Positions 43,985 to 51,124 of a DNA stretch of 51,124 nt are shown one piece after another (positions within the stretch are counted from its first letter, which is position 1; each line of letters starts with the position of its first letter). Position numbers and translations under genes: made by a program. The stretch is from assembly GCA_900108205.1 (NCBI GenBank), contig FNUU01000017.1:1-51124 (forward strand), read 5' to 3'. This DNA comes from Eubacterium ruminantium (GTDB taxonomy: Bacteria > Bacillota > Clostridia > Lachnospirales > Lachnospiraceae). Below the pieces are notes generated by a model. That model saw only the letters and a program-made list of their open reading frames with translations, searched no databases and was not told where the DNA came from.

Positions 43985-45490
43985 TTATTCAGCTTCAATT
44001 TCGATATGGATGACTGCGGCAGCAGGAATTGTAAATGTGATCTTTCCGCCTTCCGCATTAATATCCTTGAACGCTTCCTTCTTTACTGTATCAGCCTTAT
44101 CGAAGGTGTTGTGAGCGTGTATCTCACCGGTTACGATCTCGGCTGAAGCAGATTTTATCTCTGTATCAGCAAGTATTGACTCAATCTTATATTCTTCAGC
44201 AGCTGAAAGATTTGCCACTGTTATCTGTATCTTTCCATCTTTATCAACCGATACAGACTCGCTGAGATTCGGAACCAGGTACTCCTTATCAAGTCCGATC
44301 TTTTCAGATTCGATAAAGCTTTCCACAAGATCCGCATCCTGATGAGCCTTATACATATCAAACACATGATAGGTAGGTGTAAGGAGCATTTTATCGCCAT
44401 CCGTAAGTATCACTGCCTGAAGGACATTTACCATCTGGGCAATATTCGCCATCTTGATCCTTCTGCTGTGCTTATTGAAAATATTAAGTGTAACAGCTGC
44501 AACAAGAGCATCACGAACAGTATTCTGCTGATAGAGAAATCCCGGATTTGTACCCGGCTCACAATCAAACCAGGTTCCCCATTCATCTACCATCATGCCC
44601 ACCATGTTCTCTTTATCATATTTATCCATAATGCATTCCTGCGCATTTATGGCATATTCGATATCAAGCGCCTTTTTAAGAGTTGTATACCATTCCTGTT
44701 CACTGAAATCAGTGGCACTTCCTTTATGCTCCCAGGTTCCCGGAACAGTATAATAATGAAGTGAGAGTCCATCCATAAATCCGTGAAAATCCTTAGGAGC
44801 TCTGAAGCAGATATCCATAACAGTATCTGACCAGCCAAAATCCATACCGTTTGCTCCGCAGCAGATTTTTTTGATCTGATTCTCCGAACTGTAATTTCTG
44901 ACATATGTCTGATATCTGCGGTAAAGATTTGCGTAATACTCAGGCGTCATATTACCGCCGCAGCCCCAGTTTTCATTTCCTACACCAAAATAGTCAATCT
45001 TCCAAGGCTTCTCGTGGCCATTTGCCTTACGAAGATCCGCCATAGGGGATACCCCGTCAAAGGTCATATATTCAACCCACTCACTCATTTCCTGAACGGT
45101 ACCGCTGCCGACATTTCCGTTTATATAATTCTTACAACCCAGCTGTCTGCAGAGCTCCATGAATTCATGTGTTCCGAAGCTGTTATCCTCAAGTACTCCT
45201 CCCCAGTGGGTATTGATCATCTTTTTTCTCTTTTCTTTCGGACCTATACCATCTTTCCAGTGATATTCATCGGCAAAACATCCGCCCGGCCAGCGAAGCA
45301 CAGGAATATTAATAGCCTTAAGCGCATTTACAACATCTTTTCGCATTCCGTTTGTATTTGGGATATTGCTGTCTTCTCCAACAAAAATCCCTTCATATAT
45401 ACATCTTCCGAGATGTTCGGAAAAATGTCCCTGCAGTTCAGGATTAATATGGCTTATCTTATGTTTTGGATTGATATATAACTTGTTCAT
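43985..45490 (-). CDS. Alpha-L-arabinofuranosidase, family GH51
   Basis: Releases terminal L-arabinofuranose from arabinan or arabinoxylan oligosaccharides. The 501-residue protein has [13 protein letters not shown] near residue 65, the acid/base Glu in [13 protein letters not shown] and the nucleophile Glu in MVDEWGTWF, all in the right order for GH51, followed by a C-terminal beta domain. No signal peptide, so it acts in the cytoplasm on imported oligosaccharides. It has its own promoter region with a palindrome. Confidence 0.94.
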   Translation of the reverse strand: MNKLYINPKHKISHINPELQGHFSEHLGRCIYEGIFVGEDSNIPNTNGMRKDVVNALKAINIPVLRWPGGCFADEYHWKDGIGPKEKRKKMINTHWGGVLEDNSFGTHEFMELCRQLGCKNYINGNVGSGTVQEMSEWVEYMTFDGVSPMADLRKANGHEKPWKIDYFGVGNENWGCGGNMTPEYYANLYRRYQTYVRNYSSENQIKKICCGANGMDFGWSDTVMDICFRAPKDFHGFMDGLSLHYYTVPGTWEHKGSATDFSEQEWYTTLKKALDIEYAINAQECIMDKYDKENMVGMMVDEWGTWFDCEPGTNPGFLYQQNTVRDALVAAVTLNIFNKHSRRIKMANIAQMVNVLQAVILTDGDKMLLTPTYHVFDMYKAHQDADLVESFIESEKIGLDKEYLVPNLSESVSVDKDGKIQITVANLSAAEEYKIESILADTEIKSASAEIVTGEIHAHNTFDKADTVKKEAFKDINAEGGKITFTIPAAAVIHIEIEAE

Positions 45491-45527
45491 TCATTTCCTC
45501 CTGATGAAATACTTAGTTTTAAGCTGC

Positions 45528-45556
45528 AACCGATATGACGGTTTGAAACAATTATA
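45528..45556 (-). promoter_or_regulatory. Promoter and palindromic operator of GH51
   Basis: TGGTATAAT (extended -10) has its TATAAT at 45556-45551 on the minus strand. Just downstream AACCG (45528-45532) and CGGTT (45539-45543) form an inverted repeat near the expected transcription start, a typical position for a sugar repressor. Which regulator binds is unknown. Confidence 0.4.
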
Positions 45557-45895
45557 CCAATATCAAAAAATGCAGAAGCATCCTTCGGAATCATATATCC
45601 CAAAAGCCTGCTTTCTCTCATACTTTTAGGATATATGACTCCGATAACACCTGCATTGAATGAAATTGGAAGTTTTTTTTAATTATACAATATGTAAAAA
45701 AAATAAATACCCTAAAAATTATAAATAAATACCCTGTACATCTTAAAGCTTTTTCTTTTTATCTCAAAACACGCAAATAAATTATTTATATATATCAAAA
45801 CAGGGCAACTTATGTTATAATGATTTTAATTATACTGTCTTAGTTCAGTTTCTGAAAAAACCTGAAAATACGGGGTGTAAAGGTGGTGCATTAAA
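45557..45895 (+). promoter_or_regulatory. Regulatory region of the cyclic di-GMP gene: direct repeat and promoter
   Basis: No gene is seen between 45557 and 45895. A perfect 13-bp direct repeat, AAATAAATACCCT, occurs at 45701-45713 and 45723-45735, 22 bp apart, or two helical turns. A strong extended -10, TGTTATAAT, lies at 45813-45821, with no clear -35, and AAAGGTGGTG precedes the ATG at 45896. Confidence 0.5.
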
Positions 45896-48800
45896 ATGAC
45901 AAATGCAAATATAGAAACTACATATTCCAATCTTGCTCTTTCCTTGGCAAATGACTATGAATCAATATACGTGATAAATTCCACCGATGATAGTTATGTT
46001 GAGTATACCAGAGATACTCAAAAGGATAGTCTGTCCATCGCATCCAGCGGAAAGAATTTTTATGTTGATCTTATATCCAATACCAGGATATATGTCTGGC
46101 CTTCCGATCAGGAATATTTTATGAGTAAACTCAAGAAGGAAAATGTTACACAAGCTCTTGAGGCCGGTAAGTCCTTCTCTTTTAATTACCGGCTGAACAT
46201 AAATGGAGAGCCTGTATTTTACCATCTTAAAACCATCCGTGGAAATGATCAGAATATTGTTATAGGCGTGCAGAATGTAGATATTCAGAAAAGGCGCGAG
46301 GTTGAGGCTGAATCCTATGCTCAGATTGCCGATGCTCTCGCCAGCCGTTATGAAGTTATCTATTATATAAATATTGAAAGCAATGAATATACCCGTTACA
46401 GTGCCAGTGCAGAGTATGCGAGTCTGAGTACAACAACCAAGGGAACCGATTTCTTTGCAGACGCAGCAAGCGACATAAAAAAATATCTGCATGAAGATGA
46501 TGTTGATCGTATGCTTTATGAACTGGAAAAGGAACGCCTTCTGCGCCATCTTCGCCAATCCGGATCTCTTTCTTTCAATTACAGGCAGATGTTGGGCGAC
46601 CACTCTCAGTATGTAAATATGACCGTAGTTTGCCCTAAATCAGATGATATTCATATAGTTATTGGAGTAACAAATATTGATGCCCAAACCAGAAGAGTCC
46701 AGTCCATCACAGCCGAGAATAAGGTATTCGGTGAGATTTCAATGGCTCTGGCTCAGAGATATGAAGTTATTTACCACGTAAATATATACACAAATGAATA
46801 TGTAGAATACAGCGCCAGTGAAAAATACGCCAGACTGGCTGTTGGTACCACCGGAAAGGATTTCTTCGCTGATACTCAGAAAAATATGAAAAAGGATATT
46901 TATCCTGACGACTATCCAATGATGTCTGTTTCCATGCAAAAGGAAAGACTCCTTGAAAGTCTTCGCGCCACCGGCAAAAATGTTCTTATGTACAGGCTCA
47001 TATTGGATGGAAGACCACAGTATGTATCTCTCTTTGCCGTACGTCCAAAAGAGGCTTCCTCTCATATCATTATAGCAGTTGCCAATATTGACTCTGCCAA
47101 GAAAAAGGAGCAGGAATACTCAGAAGCCATCAGCAGTGCTATGGATATGGCAAATCATGATGCTCTTACCGGCGTTATGAATAAACGTTCTTACGTTCAG
47201 ATGGAGGCTTGTCTTGATAAAGACATTTCTTTGGGTAATACGCTTGCCTTTTCAATAGTTGTATTTGATATAAACGGATTAAAAGAAGTTAATGACAGAT
47301 TTGGCCATACATCCGGTGATACCTTCATTCAGGATGCCTGTTCCATGATAACTTCCGTTTTCAAAAACTGTAAGGTTTATCGTATCGGAGGTGACGAATT
47401 TGTTACACTCCTTTTCGATGATAATTACGAAAATCGAGAAAAGCTGATCGATGAATTCGAAAAATTACAGCAGGAGCATATGGTAAGTGACAAAGTAACA
47501 CTTGCTTACGGAATCTCCGACTATAATCCTACTGTTGATTTCAAGGTACAGGATGTTTTTGAACGTGCAGACAGCCTTATGTATCAGAATAAGGAACTGT
47601 TAAAAAAAGATTCCCGCAGCAGACTGCTCGCTCCGGAATCGAATGATCAGGATCAGGATTTAAAATTCAATACGCTCTTTAAGAGTCTTGTGTCTGCCAT
47701 GACAGATATAGAAAAACCAGATACAAATCTTATTGAAAGACTTATAATAGAACTCTGTTCAATGTTCAGACTTTCAAAAGCAGTTACACGAGTATATAAG
47801 AATCCTCGCGAAGAAGCTCTCGGCAGGGGTGAAACGCTGAGCTGCTATGATCTTGGCATCAAGGGTGATGTTATAATGTATCACAGAGTTGTGACAAGTG
47901 TAATGTCTGTATGTACACTTACACTCTACATGTCACCTGATGAGAAGCCACTTACACCTGATGAACGATGGAAAGTGGATCTTGTCATGCGTACAGTCCT
48001 CAGTTATGTAAGCAGAAACCGGCTTCGTGATATTGTAACAGAACTGTCCTACTATGATGATAACGGATATAAAAATTTCAGAAGCTTCCAGCAGTACTAT
48101 GATCAGATTTTTAAACAAAATGCTGTAGTAGGTATGACTGCCATTCGGTATAATCTCCGTCATTTCTCTCTTGTTAATCAGGAGATTGGCCGTAAAGCCG
48201 GAGATATCGTTATGAGAAATCATTATAACTGTATTTCTTCGATGATAGGCCAAAATGGCATTATCTGCCGCCTCGGTGGAGATAATTTCATAGGTCTTGT
48301 TAATACTACACTTTTAGGAAATATCATTTCGTTCCTTTGCGAGGCACCTATAACCTATGATGAAACCGAAAGCCGATGTGTTAATATAGAAACAAGCGTT
48401 GGCGTTTATTCCATTACTCAAAACTCTAACGTAAAAGATATAAGCGATATCATGCAGTGTCTTACAACCTCGTATATGGCTGCACAAAGCGGTGGAAAGG
48501 ATAGAATCGTCTTCTACAATGAATCTCTGATTCATAAGAAGGAACGTAGTATGCGTGTTCAGCAGCTCTTCCCTGAGGCTATAAGAAATGAAGAATTTCT
48601 TGTTTATTATCAGCCTAAGGTAAATATAGATACCGGCGAAATAGTTGGTGCCGAAGCTCTATGCCGCTGGTTCCATGATGGAAAACTTATCTCTCCGGGA
48701 GAATTCATCCCTATACTTGAAGAGACAAATGATATTTGTAAGCTGGATTTCTATATGCTTGATCATGTTTGCAGGGATATTGCCCGCTGGATCAAGACCG

Positions 48801-49333
48801 GACGTAAAAGTATACGTGTATCAGTAAACCTTTCCCGTAAGCATATGATGAATGTCAACCTGCTTCAGTCTCTTCTTAAGACAATTGACAGGCATAATAT
48901 TCCTCATAGCTGTATAGAGATAGAGCTTACCGAAACCACAACCGACGTTGATTTCGTCGATCTTAAGAGAGTTGTAAACGGCCTCCAGAAAGTCGGAATC
49001 TATACCTCTGTTGACGATTTCGGTATCGGCTACTCTTCTCTTAATCTTCTCCGTGAACTGCCATGGAACGTCCTGAAGGTTGATAAAAGCTTCCTTCCTA
49101 TCGAAGGTGAACAGACAAGCAGTAGCAGCAATATAATGTTTAAATACGTTGTATCAATGGCTAAGGAGCTCGGAATAGAAGTAATAGTAGAAGGAGTAGA
49201 AACCAGACATCAACTGGAAATACTTCGCAAAAACCACTGCGAACTCGCACAGGGCTTCTACTTTGATAAACCGCTCCCGGTAAATGAATTTGAGGAAAAG
49301 ATAGATAAGTATTATACAACTGAAGCTGATTAA
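45896..49333 (+). CDS. Cytoplasmic GGDEF-GGDEF-EAL protein with three tandem sensor repeats
   Basis: A 1145-residue protein without transmembrane segments. Residues about 8-135, 140-270 and 278-408 are three copies of one domain, each with a YEVIYxxN...EYxxYS opening, a GxxFFAD block, a RLLxxLRxxG helix and an IVIGVxNID end. The first GGDEF (about 425-575; FDINGLKEVNDRFGH, GGDEF at 498-502) looks active and lacks an RxxD inhibition site. The second (720-880) has GGDNF at 794-798 and is degenerate. The EAL domain (about 885-1135) keeps GAEAL at 918-922, VNLSR, IELTE, DDFGIGYSSL, LKVDKSF, EGVET and AQGF, so it should hydrolyse cyclic di-GMP. A bifunctional or switchable enzyme is likely. Confidence 0.9.
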   Translation: MTNANIETTYSNLALSLANDYESIYVINSTDDSYVEYTRDTQKDSLSIASSGKNFYVDLISNTRIYVWPSDQEYFMSKLKKENVTQALEAGKSFSFNYRLNINGEPVFYHLKTIRGNDQNIVIGVQNVDIQKRREVEAESYAQIADALASRYEVIYYINIESNEYTRYSASAEYASLSTTTKGTDFFADAASDIKKYLHEDDVDRMLYELEKERLLRHLRQSGSLSFNYRQMLGDHSQYVNMTVVCPKSDDIHIVIGVTNIDAQTRRVQSITAENKVFGEISMALAQRYEVIYHVNIYTNEYVEYSASEKYARLAVGTTGKDFFADTQKNMKKDIYPDDYPMMSVSMQKERLLESLRATGKNVLMYRLILDGRPQYVSLFAVRPKEASSHIIIAVANIDSAKKKEQEYSEAISSAMDMANHDALTGVMNKRSYVQMEACLDKDISLGNTLAFSIVVFDINGLKEVNDRFGHTSGDTFIQDACSMITSVFKNCKVYRIGGDEFVTLLFDDNYENREKLIDEFEKLQQEHMVSDKVTLAYGISDYNPTVDFKVQDVFERADSLMYQNKELLKKDSRSRLLAPESNDQDQDLKFNTLFKSLVSAMTDIEKPDTNLIERLIIELCSMFRLSKAVTRVYKNPREEALGRGETLSCYDLGIKGDVIMYHRVVTSVMSVCTLTLYMSPDEKPLTPDERWKVDLVMRTVLSYVSRNRLRDIVTELSYYDDNGYKNFRSFQQYYDQIFKQNAVVGMTAIRYNLRHFSLVNQEIGRKAGDIVMRNHYNCISSMIGQNGIICRLGGDNFIGLVNTTLLGNIISFLCEAPITYDETESRCVNIETSVGVYSITQNSNVKDISDIMQCLTTSYMAAQSGGKDRIVFYNESLIHKKERSMRVQQLFPEAIRNEEFLVYYQPKVNIDTGEIVGAEALCRWFHDGKLISPGEFIPILEETNDICKLDFYMLDHVCRDIARWIKTGRKSIRVSVNLSRKHMMNVNLLQSLLKTIDRHNIPHSCIEIELTETTTDVDFVDLKRVVNGLQKVGIYTSVDDFGIGYSSLNLLRELPWNVLKVDKSFLPIEGEQTSSSSNIMFKYVVSMAKELGIEVIVEGVETRHQLEILRKNHCELAQGFYFDKPLPVNEFEEKIDKYYTTEAD

Positions 49334-49356
49334 ACTATATTGATATAGCTAATCAG
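49326..49356 (+). repeat. Hairpin at the stop of the GGDEF-EAL gene
   Basis: CTGATTA (49326-49332) and TAATCAG (49350-49356) with an inner CTATAT/ATATAG pair form a strong stem overlapping the stop codon. It is followed by A-rich, not T-rich, sequence, so it is not a standard terminator. Confidence 0.5.
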
Positions 49357-49385
49357 AATAAAAAAACAATCCCGTAGTCAAAACA

Positions 49386-49418
49386 AGTATTTGTTTTTCT
49401 TGATAAGATACCGGAGGG
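49386..49418 (+). repeat. Dispersed repeat, copy E (33 bases identical to 37015-37047)
   Basis: The plus-strand sequence begins AGTATTTGTTTTTCTTGATA and ends GATACCGGAGGG, matching copy D without a mismatch. It lacks the second half of the hairpin. Confidence 0.8.
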
Positions 49419-49475
49419 TAGCATATACTTTGAAAACAAAATACAATACATTCGTGTTTTAGTTTTCATAAGCTT

Positions 49476-49503
49476 TTGATTATTTCAGTTTTGATAGTAT
49501 AAA
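49476..49503 (+). promoter_or_regulatory. Predicted promoter of the small gene at 49541
   Basis: TTGATT (49476-49481) and TATAAA (49498-49503) with a 16-base spacer. Confidence 0.5.
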
Positions 49504-49540
49504 TACAACATAAAAAATAAACAGATTGGAAGTGAACAAT

Positions 49541-49777
49541 ATGCCTTATTATGATAAAAGCAGCGATGATGCCATGAAAGATGAAGATGTTGATTTTCAG
49601 GATATTATGAATATCATGAACATGCTCGACAACTTTGCTGAATCGGAAGAAGGAAGAATGCGTCTTCGCATAGCTGATAATCCTATGGCCAAAACAGAAA
49701 GAACCTATCATCACGGAAGATGCGATGTAGGAAGTCCATGGGCAAAGGGAACAGCTCCTAACGAACTGAGCTGTTAA
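49541..49777 (+). CDS. Small orphan protein (78 aa), function unknown
   Basis: A 78-residue protein, MPYYDKSSDDAMKDEDVDFQ, with an acidic helical N-terminal half and a C-terminal part reading YHHGRCDVGSPWAKGTAPNE and ending LSC. Two cysteines are confined to this tail. No family is recognised. ATG 49541 was chosen over an in-frame TTG at 49526 because GGAAGTG lies six bases upstream. It is a single-gene unit with its own promoter and a strong terminator. A short acidic leader followed by a Cys-containing tail could suit a modified peptide, but no enzyme is near. Confidence 0.7.
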   Translation: MPYYDKSSDDAMKDEDVDFQDIMNIMNMLDNFAESEEGRMRLRIADNPMAKTERTYHHGRCDVGSPWAKGTAPNELSC

Positions 49778-49802
49778 AACATTTTTCTTCGGATAAGATA
49801 TT

Positions 49803-49850
49803 AAAGGATATGATTTTGAGGCAATCCCCCAAATAAATCATATCCTTTTT
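49803..49850 (+). terminator. Rho-independent terminator of the small orphan gene
   Basis: Perfect 14-bp arms AAAGGATATGATTT (49803-49816) and its complement (49835-49848), then TT on the plus strand; it also faces the tRNA cluster from the other side. Confidence 0.92.
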
Positions 49851-49857
49851 ATTATAC

Positions 49858-50080
<223 letters not shown>

Positions 50081-50142
50081 ATAAAAGTTTATAACATTAT
50101 AATTCGCTCACTACCTCGAGCATATCATGCAATAAACTCTAG

Positions 50143-50216
50143 TAGCGGGGACAGGATTTGAACCTGTGACCTTCGGGTTATGAGCCCGACGAGCTTCCGA
50201 GCTGCTCCACCCCGCG
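50143..50216 (-). tRNA. tRNA-fMet (CAT), initiator
   Basis: A 74-base cloverleaf with anticodon CAT, the GGG/CCC anticodon-stem pairs diagnostic of initiator tRNA, and an unpaired first base (C1 opposite T72). CCA is not encoded. Confidence 0.95.
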
Positions 50217-50272
50217 TTATTATTTTTTACATAAATAATCCGCCACGGTATCAGCCCTGGTGGATCATTAAA

Positions 50273-50354
50273 TGGGTGGAGGTGGATTCGAACCACCGAA
50301 GCAAGTTGCAGCAGATTTACAGTCTGTCCCCTTTGGCCACTCGGGAATCCACCC
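50273..50354 (-). tRNA. tRNA-Tyr (GTA)
   Basis: An 82-base class II tRNA with GGGTGGA/TCCACCC acceptor, a long variable arm and anticodon GTA in CTGTAAA. CCA is not encoded. Confidence 0.95.
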
Positions 50355-50390
50355 ATTTGACTTATACAATATTAAATTGTAAAAGCAAAA

Positions 50391-50463
50391 AGCCGATGAT
50401 CGGACTCGAACCGATAACCTGCTGATTACAAATCAGCTGCTCTGCCAATTGAGCCACATCGGC
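50391..50463 (-). tRNA. tRNA-Thr (TGT)
   Basis: A 73-base cloverleaf with GCCGATG/CATCGGC acceptor, anticodon TGT in TTTGTAA and T discriminator. CCA is not encoded. Confidence 0.96.
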
Positions 50464-50470
50464 TTATAAA

Positions 50471-50543
50471 TGGGACCTACAGGGCTCGAACCTGTGACCC
50501 TCTGCTTGTAAGGCAGATGCTCTCCCAGCTGAGCTAAGATCCC
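50471..50543 (-). tRNA. tRNA-Val (TAC)
   Basis: A 73-base cloverleaf with GGGATCT/AGGTCCC acceptor, anticodon TAC in CTTACAA and A discriminator. CCA is not encoded. Confidence 0.96.
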
Positions 50544-50552
50544 AAATATTAG

Positions 50553-50626
50553 CGACCCAGAACGGACTTGAACCGTCGACCTCCGCCGTGACAGGGCGGC
50601 GCTCTAACCAACTGAGCCACTGGGCC
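50553..50626 (-). tRNA. tRNA-Asp (GTC)
   Basis: A 74-base cloverleaf with GGCCCAG/CTGGGTC acceptor, anticodon GTC in CTGTCAC and G discriminator, as usual for Asp. It is the first tRNA after 23S rRNA. CCA is not encoded. Confidence 0.96.
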
Positions 50627-50769
50627 TTAAGTTGTACATTTGTACACTCAAAACTTCATACAAACATGTCGCATTAGATATATTATCATATCTCACAGCA
50701 ACCTGCAAATATTTTTTTTCAAATATTTACGATAACATCCGCAAACTTGTAAGAACCTTCATCTCTTTT

Positions 50770-51124
<355 letters not shown>

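Overview
The window looks like chromosomal DNA from a gut or rumen member of the Lachnospiraceae (Firmicutes, Clostridia). This rests on sigma-A promoters, AGGAGG-type ribosome binding sites, small zinc-binding and helical proteins of types frequent in that family, a SufCBD plus SufS-SufU fusion operon, a lysine riboswitch on dapA, cytoplasmic GH27 and GH51 glycosidases, and tRNAs without encoded CCA. The species cannot be named from sequence alone. Nearly all genes lie on the minus strand. Exceptions are one small gene near 21.7 kb and the 45.9-49.8 kb segment.

Layout. 1-320: 5' end of an ISLre2-type transposase. 324-7580: a visibly AT-richer block with response regulator, histidine kinase, membrane-anchored protein, two permeases, lipoprotein, ABC ATPase and a third permease; this is probably an envelope-stress or antimicrobial-peptide defence module and may be imported. 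7606-10986: GH27 alpha-galactosidase and DegV protein (CcpA-like site upstream), then pyridoxamine kinase. 11054-16883: a second ABC/two-component module (ATPase, FtsX permease, small gene broken by an amber codon, regulator, kinase). 16945-17334: a short, apparently highly expressed single gene for a leader-like protein. 17471-21248: a NatAB-like exporter with two permeases. 21668-25292: small proteins, a third two-component system and a UBA/DUF4342 protein. 25299-28841: diguanylate cyclase and a polar amino-acid ABC importer. 28956-33866: suf operon. 34104-36942: an SbcCD/YhaNO-like pair in which both partners have lost catalytic motifs. 37067-41270: dus, coaX, a small conserved protein, dapB and dapA under a lysine riboswitch. 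41278-45490: membrane protein, HD-GYP phosphodiesterase, small zinc-type protein and GH51 arabinofuranosidase. 45896-49850: a large GGDEF-GGDEF-EAL protein and a small orphan protein. 49858-51124: tRNA-Phe, fMet, Tyr, Thr, Val and Asp, then the 3' end of 23S rRNA.

How it fits together. The cell appears to ferment plant alpha-galactosides and arabinans in the cytoplasm, senses envelope stress through three two-component systems, and turns over cyclic di-GMP with one GGDEF, one HD-GYP and one dual-domain enzyme. Lysine synthesis is controlled by RNA. Several intergenic regions carry a dispersed hairpin repeat family (copies near 21.3, 28.9, 37.0, 43.5 and 49.4 kb).

The most unusual observations are: the YhaN/YhaO-like pair with degenerate Walker A and metal-binding motifs but an intact operon and promoter; a 16-bp perfect inverted repeat enclosing the ribosome binding site and start codon of the ABC ATPase at 16836; an in-frame amber codon in the gene at 13345-13572; a roughly 60-residue insertion inside the dimerisation hairpin of a histidine kinase; three tandem copies of an unrecognised sensory domain in the cyclic di-GMP enzyme; and a partial tRNA-Phe duplication.
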